From contig CM060731.1 of the NCBI GenBank assembly GCA_030704615.1, positions 85,790,756 to 85,854,755 of the forward strand: a stretch of DNA of 64,000 bases, given 5' to 3'. This document shows, one piece after another, positions 33,297 through 44,675 of this stretch (within the stretch, counting starts at the first letter, position 1; each line of letters opens with the position of its first letter). The position numbers and the translations under genes were made by a program. This stretch comes from Takakia lepidozioides. Its lineage: Eukaryota > Streptophyta > Takakiopsida > Takakiales > Takakiaceae. The notes under the pieces were generated by a model that worked only from the letters and a program-made list of their open reading frames with translations, did not search any database and was not told where the DNA came from.

Positions 33297-33397
33297 TTTC
33301 CGTGCCTCCTAACCCTATTTCCATGGACACAATTCGGCCCGCTCATGCTTTTTTTTTTTCCGCTCATGCTCATGCCGCTCATGAAATAGCAGCCCCC
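33297..33397 (-). repeat. Inverted terminal-like repeat, right copy
   Basis: Read on the minus strand from 33397: GGGGGCTGCTATTTCATGAG, CATGAGC units, poly-A of 11, GCATGAGCGG, then GGAAATAGGGTTAGGAGGCA. Pairs with 25328-25468. Immediately right of it lies LINE coding sequence (ALNPPI frame), so this end sits within a LINE. Confidence 0.8.
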
Positions 33398-33891
33398 TAT
33401 AGGAGGGTTAAGGGCAGGATTAAATATGGCTTTATGAGCTTGTCTGGGGTGGTCATGTAGGAGTTTCCCAAATGAGGCAATAAATTGCTTGTGGTTGGTA
33501 GCGGCTTTTTGCTTAGTGATAGTGTATGCAGCTTTTTTGGCGTCTCTGCCAATTTTGGCGAGGGCGGCAACCATTGCGGGAGGGCCGAGGGGTTCGTAGG
33601 TGGAGGAAGTAGTGGTTGGCAGGTGGGGATGGAGTGCAAGCACGATATACGATTATCTGTAATCCAGTTGTTGAGGGGGAGGAGGTGGGTGAGTTGGGGA
33701 TAATAGTTAGAGCACGGTGTATGGTATGGTATGTGTTAAGGTGGGAGGTTCATTCCCTTTTTTGGGTGCGCGTGAGGTAGCCGCCGTTCTGTGCGGAGCG
33801 GGTGGTTTGGGGGATTTCTGGGGGGGGTGTACATGTGGCTATGACATTGGTTGTGGCGATTTGTAAGATGGATGTGAGAGCGCGTTCTGCC

Positions 33892-35151
33892 TCAAGCCAT
33901 ACGGTTTCTGGGTTTTGGGAGAGGTTTAAGTTGGATAGAGTGCATGAGAATTGTTGTATCAATGCAGCCGCGGTTGGATGGAAGTGAGAGTTGAAAGCCG
34001 CTATATTGCGTTGGGGTAGAGGCGAAAGGAGACGTGGTTGAGGAGGGGGTAAGTGTACCTCCGGGTTGGGTCAAAAGGGGATAAGCGAGGGGGGGAGGGA
34101 GAGGAAGAGAGGCTAGTGGTCTGAGTTGCATAAACTGTCAATGTGAACGTGGCTCATAAGATATGAGGGGATGGCTTCGCTAGCCCAGATGTAGAATCCG
34201 TCTATGAGGCTTAGTGAGGAGTAATTTAAGCCTCCTTGCCTGGAGTAATGATGGTCCGATGGGATGTATTTAAGGAGATGTTGTGTCGTGAACCTAGCCC
34301 AATCGTGGTCAACTTGGGAGGGGGGCTTATGTATGCCATTGAAGGTGTGCCCCTGAAGCGCAATGTCTCGATTGAAGTCTCCTGTTAAAATGATATGGTG
34401 CTGTTGATAGGTTGTATTAGTGATTATAGCGGATAGGAATGAAAGGTAAGTCTTCTACATGGGATGGCATATACAGGTGAATGAGGAAGATTGGTAGAAG
34501 TGCCGATGGATGCAGGTGGATAATCTGAAGGTGGGAACGGAGATGAAGGGGTATAGGGAATTTAGTGGTGGTGCTAGGTGAGTGATGTGAGCGTCGAATG
34601 CCGAATGCAACCCCACCCCTGGTGAGTGTGTAGGGAGCAGAGTGTCGAAGGAGGCATTGTGAGGCAGTGGGTGGGTTGTTGTATAATAGGTAGTAGTCCG
34701 GGAGGAGTTTGTTTATGTAGGAGCTAGTGGTATTGTTCGTGTGGAGTTTGGTTCCTTGTAGGAGTATGATGTGGGGATCGGAGTCGGTGATGAGGTGGAT
34801 AAGGCTCTGTATACTCGTGGCGAGAGAGCCGACATTCCACGAGGTGATAATGAATGAGGTGGTACAGTTGGTGGGCACTTGGGTGGTGGTATCTGGTGGG
34901 TTGGGCGTAGACAAGGGTGGTGCCGTAGATGGCGGCAGAGAGAACCCAGGGAGAGGGGTAACGGCCTTGAGGGTGGCTTCCAGTATCTCTATGGAGAGGA
35001 AGAGGAATTTGTGGATGGTGTCAGTGGGATCGAGGGCAGGAGCGGATATGGTTGCAAGATGGTCACCTAAGATTTTGTGTACGACACCAGGTTGGGATTG
35101 CAACAGGTTGAGGGATGAGTGGAGGGTGGAGAGGTGGTGTGGTGGGGCCAA
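33892..35151 (-). pseudogene. LINE AP-endonuclease domain
   Basis: Exonuclease-endonuclease-phosphatase fold of LINEs that nicks target DNA. Motifs: FIITSWNVGSLATSIQSLIH (N-x-G), DPHIILLQGTKLH (usual LQETKL; the catalytic Glu is Gly here), RGGVAFGIRR, LTGDFNRDIAL (GDFN), GGLNYSSLSLIDGFYI and NSDH followed by a stop then PLASL (SDHxPL). Frame breaks lie near 34420 and 34120. The Glu-to-Gly change and stops make it inactive. Confidence 0.8.
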
Positions 35152-35154
35152 GTA

Positions 35155-36990
35155 GTTGTGGGAGAGTGGTGGCAGTTGTTGGAGGTGCAGTATGGAAGGA
35201 GAATGGGAGTGAAGAAATCCGTTACAAGTGTTAGGAAGGGGGGGGGATAAGGGCTATAAGAGCGAGGAGAAGGTGAGCCTTTGGGAAGGCTTGGAGTTTG
35301 TGTAAGGCTTTAGTAAGTGCGGGGCATGGGTTAGGGGGTAGGCCAAATGTGGTGATATGGTTTGTGGGAGCATGTTGAGAAGGTGGGGGTTGGGGAAAGA
35401 AGGGTTCAAAGTGGTCGGAAATGTGCCGGTAATTGTACATGAGTGACATGGTATTTGGCTGAAAGTATAATGTATATCTATTTTGTGCATCTGTGGGTAG
35501 CTCTTTAATAAGAGCGTTGATGGATGGTGGGCCTGGGTTAGGGTGTATGTTGCCGCATCTGAGTAATAGGAGGGTGAGACAGGCGTCCTCGCATAAGTTG
35601 TCTGAGTTGGGAGGGTGGTGGTAATAATGTTTAGACCTGCCTAAGTATAGAGGGTAGCGGTTGCGGGGGCTATAGAGGAGGGGGTGGGTATGGAAAGCGT
35701 GAGAGCCGTTTGTACCAAGTAGGGGGGCTATAAGAGGTTGCTGGGAGGTTTGTTGAGGTTGCGGTGGGCTGGTAGGGGGGTAGGATGGGTTAAGTGGGTT
35801 GGGTGTTTGGAGAGGTCATGGAGTGGGGTAGGGAGGTGGAGGAGTCTAATGCTCGGGTCGGGAGAGGGCCCGGAATGGGCCAGGGGGTTGGGAGCTTAAA
35901 CTGGGGGGGTGGGCTGACAGGATGCCCGGGTGTGATAGGGTGTGGGTGGGGGAACCCGAGAGGGGTCTAGGTGGCGGGTAGTGGAGATTCTTGGGGTGGG
36001 GGGATGTAAGTTGAGAGAGGTAAAAATGGATGGGGATTTTTTGGAGATTTTAAGGTGGTGGCAGGGGGGGCGTTGAGATGGAGAGGGGGAAGGATGAATG
36101 TGGGTGAGTGTGTTTGAGGGGGGTTGTGTTGTTGATAGAGATGGTTAACTGGGGTAGGGAGGTGAGGGTTAATGAAACTTGGATGAAAAGGGGGGGGGGT
36201 GCTGCTTAGAGACAACAGCCTCGTGGTGAAGGGTAGTAGGGAGACGGAGTGGTACTGTTGGAAGCAGGGCGAAGAGGGACCGGGGTTAGGGAACTGTGCA
36301 CTTTGGGGTGTCGGGAGAGGGTGGAGGGTGGGGTGTAGGTGGATGTACATCAGCAGGCATAGTCACGGATGAACGTAGCCTAATTGGTACCTGCTGTTTA
36401 GAATGAGGATGAGTCGAGGGGGTTGGATGAACTTGGATGGGGGTGAGGGCGGATGAGGACACCCAATGGATGTGGGGATGGCAGCAGGCAGGGATGAATG
36501 TGGAAATTGGGTGATCAGGGATGAGCGTGGATGAGAGCATTCGTGGGGGAGCAGGGTAGCGGTTACAACTAACACGTGTGTGGGGACGGAGATTTGATTT
36601 GTGGTGGGCGGGGTATGTGGCGTGCCCTAGTATTGCCGCGTGGAAAGCACAAGTCATGTGACTAGATGATGTGACGGGCAGGAGGGAGAGTGTCGGGAGT
36701 GGGTTTGGGGGGGGGGGGGGGGGTGTTGTGCGATTGTGGAAGTGGAGGGGTGGTGGAACGCAGAGAACCGTTTGGTAGATGGGGCTGCTCATGCTGCGAG
36801 CCCAAGAGGGGGGGTGGGGTGAGTGGTAGGTAGCTGATAGTGGGCAAGTGGAGGGGGTGCAAGAGGTACAAAGTGTTGCAGTGGAGAAACCACCGTGGTG
36901 TTGCGAATCATGAAAGCGTGGAAAAAAATTGCTATGACAGGTGAGATGGCATAGAGGAAGTGAGGTCAGAGTGAGAGAGGAGAGGAGTAG
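35155..36990 (-). other. Pro/His-rich degenerate LINE linker
   Basis: Plus strand is very G-rich, including a G run at about 36708-36722. Minus frames are Pro, His, Ser and Thr rich (35231-35449, 35967-36350, 36286-36792) and overlap in several frames. It lies between ORF1-like and endonuclease parts of the LINE; no domain is visible. Confidence 0.45.
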
Positions 36991-36992
36991 AG

Positions 36993-38337
36993 CTAGCTGG
37001 TGGAAGCTGTGTGAGAGTCAGTGGCACAGAGCCTCTCTGCTGCGCATCTACTACATTGCCAGAGGGATTTTGGCTGGGTAACCCTGGGGGGGGAGGGGAG
37101 CAGCTTGTCCATCACCAGTTTCGCATGCTTGTAGAATTGAGTGATAGATTCCTGGATGGATTCGAGATACGTGTGATGTGCCTCATGTTGTGTTGCGATG
37201 GTAATAGCGACCCGGTTCTCCATGGCCGCTAGATCACCTTTGAATTCCGTTTTGATGGAGGTGGCGTGGGAAGCGAGCTTCTTGTCAATCTCAGACATTA
37301 GGTAATCATGGCCTTGCTTGGAGGTCGAGACAGGTTTGATGGTGAGAGAGTGAACTGTGTCTGCCAGTGCCTGATTGATGTTCGCCACGCGGAGCCTCTC
37401 GAGAATGCCCGCTGCTGGCGGGGTTGCACCGTTGAGACTGTTTGTGTGAGGCTCAAATATGATAAGCCTGTCAATTACCAGGACTAGCACCATTGAGCGT
37501 AGACACTAGGATTTTTGCAGGTGATCAGTGCCATACCGGTGGCTTGGTCTTCTCCATCCTGTCGATTTTGTTGAAGTGGATGTGCTCAGTGTTGTCTTTG
37601 CCAAAGATGTCAATGAGCGCTGCCTCAGTGGCAGCCTGTGAGTGGAGAGGGTTAGGATTCTTTGCCATAAGGGTGAGGGCATCCCTCTCGGCAATGGCCT
37701 CCTTGGGTGTGGCAGTGATCCCGGTCATGCTAGACCGGCGATTGCGAAGTTGTGGCTTGATCAGGGTATGCTCGACACGCACCCCTTTTACTAGCATGCG
37801 TTTCTTGGTATCATCAGCAGCAAGATAGATAAAACAGTACTTTGATGCAGGGCCTGCCTTCTGGACGTAGAGAATTTCGTATTCGTCTCCGTGTTGGTAT
37901 GTCTCCATGATGAAGTATATAGTCAGTTTGTTGGCGATCTTGCCAAGCAGGACGTCACTTGCTAGGTACAATGAGAGGTAATCGGGAGAAGCAGGAAGGT
38001 CATGGGCTTTTTCAATTTTACCTTGCATGTGCTCCCCAGAGGCCATGGTCATGATGAAGGCGCGATTACCTTGGAGCAGCGCCAGACCGTCCCGAGCAGG
38101 GTATTGGAGCTCCACCTTGAGTACACCATTCCATGTTTTGCTGCTGGTAGTGGTGGGTATAGACTTGATATGTGCGTTTGTTATGTGCAGGGGATGTGGA
38201 GTAGATGAAAGGTGTGCTGTGTTGCTCCTGTAGAGTATAGGGGCGAGTGCTAGATGAGGTTGACATGTCATTTGGAGTCTTGCGGGAAGGGGTGCCGGGG
38301 GCCCTAGAGACGTTGCCAGGCACGGAGTGTCTGGCAT
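36993..38337 (-). pseudogene. LINE ORF1-like region
   Basis: Frame 37525-38337 (270 codons) has a structured C-terminal half (KVELQYPARDGLALLQGNRA, LYLASDVLLGKIANKLTIYF, EYEILYVQKAG, YCFIYLAADDTKKRML). Frame 36993-37493 has a helical segment (EIDKKLASHATSIKTEFKGD, QHEAHHTYLESIQESI). A frameshift near 37510 separates them. ORF1 proteins coat LINE RNA. The assignment rests on position upstream of the endonuclease; I recognise no named fold. Confidence 0.45.
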
Positions 38338-38649
38338 TATACATGGTAGTTTGATGTTGGGGCGGGTGGGGCATCCCGTTGGGGGTATGATAGGGTATGA
38401 TAGTATGCATGTGGTGAGTGGTAAATTGGGAGGTGGGAAAGTGGAAGTATGCGGGTTGGGAGGGCTGTTAAGTCCACCATTGGTGGTGGGGGGGCAGTGA
38501 GCAGACGCAACAGATATATGGAAAGAGGCCCGTTATGGTGAAGGGAACAGTTGTTGCAGAGATCATGATGTGCGGGGGCATGGTGTCCCAGACAGGGTGT
38601 CTTGGATACATATGTGGGGCATATGAATTTAATTGATGAATGGATGTAG

Positions 38650-39175
38650 AGCTTAAGTGGCCAAAGTGTATGTCGACTTTGGAACAAAGAGCCGGTGGAT
38701 CAAGGTGCCTTGTGTACTTAGGAAGGGGAAAGTCGACGGGTACATGTTCAAGAGGAGCTGGCGAGGGATAGGTAAGAGTGGGTACATAAAGTATTGCCAG
38801 GGTCACAAAAGTGATCATTCCACCGCTTTGCCTCGTATGTGTCACCTGTTTCTGGATACTTTCCTGTTGACTCATTGGAAGCATCATGTCAAAGTCACTC
38901 CAAACCATCAAAGGTTCACTCAACCAGCTAACTTGCAGAATTGAACCAGAAAATTTAGGACAGGATCTGACAAGAGGGAAAAACATGGTGAATTGGGTCT
39001 CGAAGGAAGTGCCTTCATTAGCAGCGCCTGATTTTGCTCAATTGTGCCGTAGCTGTTGCAAATTCCAGTTGAGCATGTACCCATGCACGTTTCTTGTAGC
39101 TAAAACCAACAGAGAATCAAAGGTAATCTGGAGCTTGAAGGCCGGCTCTGTTGGAAGAATCTGGACCCACAATTA
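38650..39175 (-). repeat. PPR gene 5'-region block inserted in LINE
   Basis: Contains the same ordered motifs (GTCACTCCAAACCATCAAAGG, GCTAACTTGCAGAATT, CCTTCATTAGCAGCG, TTTCTTGTAGCTA) as the blocks at 14250-15270 in the CACTA element and the leader of the PPR fragment at 46794. The minus translation includes AGLQAPDYL, seen as VGFQAPDYLW at 46810. Confidence 0.65.
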
Positions 39176-39689
39176 AAGCGGGAGGAGGTGTAATACATGA
39201 GGGTGGGACAAGGAGTCTGGTAGAGTAATTGGGATGGGTGGGGGAGACAGTATGGGTGGTAGTTAAAACTGTGATGTAGGCAGTTGAGGATGTACTGATC
39301 TGGGCTAAATCCAACAGGTATGCTGGTGGGGTCTGGCAGGGGAGACGCAAGGGGAGCATGCCAGTGGGCTTGTTGGGGATGAGAAGGATTATGTGGGCTA
39401 TGCATAAGGGGTACTAGCTGGGCAGCAGTGAAGAGGAGGCGGGATCTGAGAGGGGCGATTTGTGGTAAGGAATTTAAGGGCACAAAGGAGTAAGGTGAGA
39501 TGGGCTGTAATGTGTGCCTGTGCAGGGGCAGTGGGTTGGCGGAGGTGTCTTGTATAGAGGCAGGGCTGAGCAGGTATATTGGTGTAGCATAGTAGAAGGG
39601 TGGAGCCTGGTAGATTGCCATTGATTACAGCTTTGAGCACAGGGAAAATTTGGAGGGGTGTGCCAAGTAGACACATAGATAGTGCTGAT

Positions 39690-40693
39690 TTGTCTTTTGG
39701 CACTGGGCCTCTTATACTATACAAGCAGGGGGGCGTTCCAGCTGAAGAGATGGGGCACGTCTGTGGTGAACAGTTGTATCATTGCCATGTGATTTGCTGC
39801 AGGACCTGTAAAAGGGAGATAAGAGTTGATACATAGGGCAGAAAGTGGTTGAATTTTATTAGGGGTTGTGTAATTGGGCATGATACTGCAGAATGACATG
39901 GAAGAGGGTAAAGGGAAGGCACCGAGGTGGATATAAGCCTGCAAGGGTTTGTTGGGGGTGTGGAGACTGTTGGCAGGAATGTCCATCAGAAGGGTTGAAG
40001 TTGAGTGGCTCGGCCAAGGAGTTGGGAAAAGAGCGTGGAGACTATACAGCAGCAATGTAAGATGTGGGAAGAGAGGCCTGGAATAGCAGTGTGCCTTGGG
40101 ACTATGAGTTGTATAGAGAGGAGTAACAGACAGTGGGCGTATGCATCGAGGGGTAGGTAGGCTAGAGGGTGAGGCGGGCAGTTTGAGGTGGGAACTAGTG
40201 TGTTGCATAGGAACAGACCTTGACATGGTGTGAGGAGCCGGTCGGGCAGGAATTAAAGAAAGGCCATAAAGAGATTGAGGCCTGTGGTGTGGGGGAGGGA
40301 GATAAGATGAATCATAAGAGAGGGGTGAGTACGCTCCCTGTAATGGGATGGAATTTGAGTTGGAGTGGGTGGATGAGTGATCCTCCATCGCAGCCTGCCT
40401 CTTGGGTTCAAAGTGGCCCTGTTTGCTGTCTCGTTGCCAGTTGTAGAGAGGACTTCGCAGCTGCTCGGCCATTGTAGGAAGGGAAGGCCTGCCGTGATGT
40501 GCCATTTGTAGGGCATTGTGCACCGCATGGAGCTGCTGGATTTGATAAATTTTTTGGGGATGTGGACAGTACCCTCCTCCTGAATTATCTCCAACATGAA
40601 TGCTTGGATGAGAGACTGTTCTCTAGCTTGGATCATGACGGGTGGGTGTGTTCGGGGTGGAAGGGGCGGCCATAGGAAGTCGCATGCATGCAT
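39690..40693 (-). pseudogene. Pro/Ser-rich N-terminal region of LINE ORF1
   Basis: Frames 39717-40523 (268 codons) and 40253-40693 cover the start of the first LINE protein; the latter includes MIQAREQSLIQAFMLEIIQE, a helical beginning. The rest is low complexity. Start choice is uncertain. Confidence 0.4.
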
Positions 40694-40849
40694 TGAGAAT
40701 ACTCCAGCGCGGGGGGTGTGTCAGTGTGGGTCTGGTAGATTCATGGTGACTATCAGCCAAGTATAGCCGAGGCGGGTAAGAGATCTTCCACCACTGCAGG
40801 GGTGGATGTTGCCAGGCAAGAATGACAGAGAGTATGAGAATAAGCGGAC

Positions 40850-41270
40850 CTGTGGGGATGTTGCGCACCAATTGAGCATTCGAGGTAGCTGTTCTTAGAC
40901 CGGAAACTCCTATCTCGACGAAATGGGGGTCGCAGACTGAACGTGGGCCAGACAGACCCGTAAAGCAGTAAAATGAATGAGATAGAGCTAGCCAGAGACC
41001 TAGTGATGCACGTAGAGCTTCAATTGGCTGGAGGGTGAGCTTGAGAGCTATTGCGCCTGTGGGGAAGCTACCCACCGCATATGTATTCGAGGTAGTTGCG
41101 CTGAGACCGGGTACTCCTGTCTCGACGAGATGGGGGTCGCGGATTGAACGTGGTCCAAGCATACCCGTAAAACAGTAAAATGAACGAAATAGAACTAGCC
41201 AGAGATATAGTGAGGAGCGCAAAGCGTTTGCTGGCTTGGAGTTGAGCTTGAGAGCTGTTGCGCCTGTTCC
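40850..41270 (-). repeat. 207-bp tandem repeat in LINE 5' region
   Basis: Two diverged copies (anchors CCCGTAAAGCAGTAAAATGA at 40957 and CCCGTAAAACAGTAAAATGA at 41164). The period is 69 codons, so one minus frame (40623-41222) runs through both. Tandem 5' monomers are a known promoter arrangement in some LINEs. Confidence 0.8.
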
Positions 41271-41575
41271 ACCAGGCCGGGAGGCAAATACCGGTCGTGT
41301 AACACTTCCGCATGTAAATCGAAGAGAAAATGAACGAGAGGTGGCTTAAAGGAAGCGGGAGGAGGAGGCGAGTCATACTGGGAAGGGAAGGGGGAGCAGA
41401 GATGTTAAGGGGCTGCGAGACAGTGCAAAAAGCCACAGAACGAGCTATGGCGGGAGATGGAGCTAAATATGGAGCAGGGGGGATTTTAGTGGAACCGCTA
41501 CATAGGGGAAAAAAAGAACGAGAGAAAGGCGAAGAGATAGGGGAACCCTACAGATTTAGTCATAGCTAAAAAGGC

Positions 41576-41599
41576 GGGAAGGCGGAGCTCCGCCTTCCC
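41576..41599. repeat. Perfect 24-bp palindrome
   Basis: Arms GGGAAGGCGGAG and CTCCGCCTTCCC with no spacer, next to the 5' end of the LINE. Would form a strong hairpin; role unknown. Confidence 0.9.
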
Positions 41600-41639
41600 C
41601 CAATCCCCAGAGCGATTTTATCCCGGGAGAACTCGTACG

Positions 41640-42089
41640 ATGCAAATAGCTCGGTGCCAGCCCTAATAGTCCTACTAGCACATGTCATCACAAACATGTG
41701 CATCCCCTCACAGTATACCGACATATGACCACAAAACCCGGGTGTGGCACCGCAAACCCGTCCGCGAGGGAGGCGGGTCGATGACTCCTCACCATCGTAT
41801 CCTAATTAACACACACCACCATTTCCTATAAAGAAAAAAAAATCCCAAAAAGGCCAGGCCCACATTCCCAGAGGGCCAGGGCCTTTGCCTCAGCAAGGAA
41901 GGGACTTTCAAAATTGATAGACAGAGGCAGATCATCCCTCTGGTAAGAGAACCCGGGACAATGAACCCAAAATGAGTATTCTCTTCCACACCATGGAAAA
42001 ATTTAGTGAGACCCAGCGCTTTGCGTTTACCAAATTGAAACACTTTGGGATATGTGAATCCTAATTAACGTCCATCCTTTGGAACCCAA
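41640..42089. other. Uncharacterised stretch with short direct repeats
   Basis: ATCCTAATTAAC occurs at about 41798 and 42057, each followed by a TATAAAGAAAAA or CATAAAGAAAAA tract. No gene recognised. It may be a terminal part of the GCGACG repeat family at 42090. Confidence 0.3.
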
Positions 42090-42400
42090 AACCCAAAACC
42101 CAGCACCATAAAGAAAAAAAAAATACCCTACCCCATTACCTTAAGGAAAAGAAAAGGAAAAAACCCTAAGAACCCCAAAAACCTAAACCAAAAAATAACC
42201 CCCTATTTGCCTACCTTACAAGGCTGAGGGAAGGCGTGTCTTTGCGACGGCAGGGACAGCGTGTCACTGCGACGGGTTTTTTTTTTATTACAACACAGGG
42301 GGGTCGCTAGTAAACGCCCCAATTTTAAAAAAAAAGGGCGGGGCGCCTCTTGCGACGGCCGGGCGTCGCACGCAGCGGCCCCCGCCTTCTTTTTTTGCTA
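42090..42400. repeat. GCGACG-palindrome repeat element, copy 1
   Basis: Order: ACCATAAAGAAAAA, ACCCTACCCC, CCCTAAGAACCCC, CCTAAACC, then GCGACGG…-type inverted units including TGCGACGGCCGGGCGTCGCA near 42352. The same order in reverse orientation is found at 59055-59770, so both are copies of one dispersed element. Confidence 0.7.
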
Positions 42401-42879
42401 AGTGCCTGAAACACCTCCTCTTTCCCCCCTCTTTTTCGTGCTCAAGCAGGAGTTAAGAGACTAGGGTTTAGGGTGGAGGAGAAACAAACCTGGTGTGAAG
42501 CGCCCGAGCTACTTGCAAGGTCGAGAGGAGAATCGAGGCGCCGCCCCAAGCGTTGCGACCTCCACCGCCGCGCAGGTAAGCCACGCCTCTCCTTGCTCTT
42601 TTGCTTTTCAAAATCGCCCTAAGACCATATCCTCCTAGCTCACCTCTCTCTCTTTTCTATGGTAGAAGCACCGCACAGAGGCGGGGAGCAAACGAAGGGG
42701 CAGAGACGCGGTTTTCGCTGGGGGTGAGAGAGAGAGAGGAGCGGGGATTTGCTGCGCCAACGTTGGTAGTAACGGCTGAGGGCGGCGACAACGACGACAA
42801 CAACAACGCTTGGATTGAGGTAAGTTCTCCTTCCTCCCTCCCGGCCCGTCCTCTCAAGAATGGAGGGACACAGTTGGCA

Positions 42880-43065
42880 AAACTGTTCCTATGATTCAAA
42901 ACAGCCCTAATGAATTGGAGTATGATTCAAAGGCTTACAACGCTCCCATTAGTTCTTATGAGATTGAGGAAGCAATTGAGCATTTAAACGGATATAAAGT
43001 TGGTGGTCCTGATGGCAGTGTCAACGAGCTTATGAAGCACAGGGTGGATAGGTGGTCTATGGCTC
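42880..43065 (+). pseudogene. LINE reverse transcriptase fragment
   Basis: APISSYEIEEAIEHLNGYKVGGPDG followed by ELMKH is the conserved start of the LINE RT fingers (usual form: I-x-x-E-E-I-x-x-A-I-x-x-L-K…PGPDGI). Only about 60 codons remain; the sequence then runs into the fold-back repeat. Confidence 0.7.
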
Positions 43066-43139
43066 CGCCTCTGGTCATGTGAGATCAAGGGAAAGATGTG
43101 GAGAGTTGTCCATAACTTGTATATTCACAGCAAAAGTCA

Positions 43140-43740
43140 CTGTTCATGGAGAGAGGAGGAGAGAGAGGGAGAGGGAAAAGAGGGGAAAGAGGGAGAGATG
43201 CTGCTTAGTCCTCCCCCCCCACCTTTTTTTTTTTTTTCCCCTCATCTCTCCCTCTCTCTCCACATCTTGATGGGGTAGAGAGATATGAGGAAAAAGAGGG
43301 AGAGACAGGGACAGAGGGGCTGCTGCTCAGTCACTCCCCCACCCACCTTTTTTTTTCCCCCTCATCTCTCCCTCTCTCCCTCTCTTTCCACATCCTGATG
43401 GGACAGAGGGAGAGATGAGGGAAAAGAGGGAGAGACAGGGACAGAGGGAGAGATGAGGGAGAAGAGGGAGAGACAGGGACGAGGGAGAGAGGGAGAGATG
43501 GAGAGATGAAGGAAAAAAAAGAAAAGAAAAGAAAAGAAAAAATGTGGGGGGGGAAGTGACTGAGCAGCTGTTGCTGCTCAGTCACTCCCCCACCCCACAT
43601 TTTTTTTTTTTTTTCCCCGCAACACTCCCTCACTCTCCCTCTCTCTCCACATCCTGATGGAAAGAGGGAGAGACGAGGGAAAAGAAGAGAAAAAAAGGTG
43701 TGGGGGGGGGTGGGGACTGAGCAGCCGCTGAGAGGCAGCG
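43140..43740. repeat. Fold-back repeat of purine/pyrimidine arms
   Basis: Alternating GGGAGAGA-rich and TCTCTCCC-rich blocks, each with poly-T or poly-A near a CCCCCACC/GGTGGGGG motif. A clear hairpin: GTGACTGAGCAG at 43556-43567 and CTGCTCAGTCAC at 43574-43585 with a 6-nt loop. Sub-units recur (CACATCCTGATGG three times). It looks like an accumulated inverted-repeat element. Confidence 0.85.
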
Positions 43741-43904
43741 CTCACAAGAGCCTAAAACACTCCAGGGATCGGCAGCTCACGGGGTCTGCAGCACGAGCAC
43801 CATCGCCACCTCCAAGCCGCCATTGCGCGCACTCTCGCAGCGCAAAAGAAAGAAACTAGGGTTGCACAGGGCCTTACCCTGTCAGGCTTGTCATTCATCC
43901 CTTT

Positions 43905-44230
43905 CTAGGATGAAAAATATCCACCAAAACTTTACACCCAACGGACGTTGTCCGTTTCCCATCCAGGGAAGATGAAAAAAATCGGGTGTTCATCCTCTAC
44001 CTTGAACCCGACGGATGGGGTCCGTTTTCCATCCAGGTCTGATGAAAAAAATCGGGGCTTTTACATTCTTTTATACCTGTCTTGAACCCGACGGACATAG
44101 TTCGTTTCCCATCCAAGGTCGATGAAAAAAATAGGTACTTCATAATCATCCATAGGTATTTTGGTCCCGTTGGACAAAGTCCATTTTTCATCCAAGGTGG
44201 ATGAAAAATGGCGGGTAATTCACAATCATA
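43905..44230. repeat. Tandem repeat of about 75-90 bp, four copies
   Basis: Each unit holds ACCCGACGGA, TCCGTTT, CCATCCAGG and GATGAAAAAAATCGGG. Units start near 43925, 44007, 44085 and 44165 and diverge along the array. Confidence 0.75.
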
Positions 44231-44675
44231 GTATAGTCCGGATGATATCCAGGTAGGTTAGGATGAAAACATCATAGGTATTAAAAGTTTCACTAGGAGA
44301 GAAGGATGGATTCTGGATGAAAATCATCCAGGATCTCTGCAACCGAGATTTTAATTTTTCCAAGATGGAAATTGGGACAACAATTCCATGAACCCAGTTT
44401 TCATAGGGAGGGAGAGGGAGAGAGAGGGAATCCCACCAACCAACCCCTTGGTATGGCAGGCCCTTACGGAGTGAGTGTGGTATGCACTCACCCCGTAAAG
44501 GAGTGCATACCAGACTCCTCTCCAAAAGGGTAATCTCTCCCTGCTCATTAGCCAATCCTTCGGAAGGTGTACCGTAAAGGATTATCAAGCTATCCCTTAT
44601 TCAAACCGGGTAACTAGAACAAGCATAATGAAATCAAGCTTTGAAGTCATTTAGGTTGAGAAAGGTACTACTTAC

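Larger units (their letters stand above)
33398..41570 (-). mobile_element. LINE retrotransposon, 3' truncated
   Basis: Reading from the right: 5' region with 207-bp tandem repeats (40850-41270), a Pro/Ser-rich first region, an ORF1-like region (about 40640 to 37000), a long Pro-rich linker (36990-35160), then the AP-endonuclease (35151-33900) and the start of the EN-RT linker (IGRDAKKAAYTITKQKA). It stops at 33397 against the inverted repeat, so RT is absent. Many stops are present. A block copied from a PPR gene 5' region interrupts it at about 38650-39175. Confidence 0.75.

Noticed and set aside
32965-33330. Upstream extension of the methyltransferase-like gene
   Set aside because: A stop lies a few codons before the ATG at 33049 in that frame and no clear acceptor or coding pattern was found upstream.
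25328-33397. Assigning the 8-kb block to a known transposon superfamily
   Set aside because: No transposase, no visible target duplication and termini that match no superfamily I can name with confidence.
36286-36792. Proline-rich protein gene
   Set aside because: Low-complexity translation of a G-rich strand inside a degenerate LINE, with equally long frames overlapping it.
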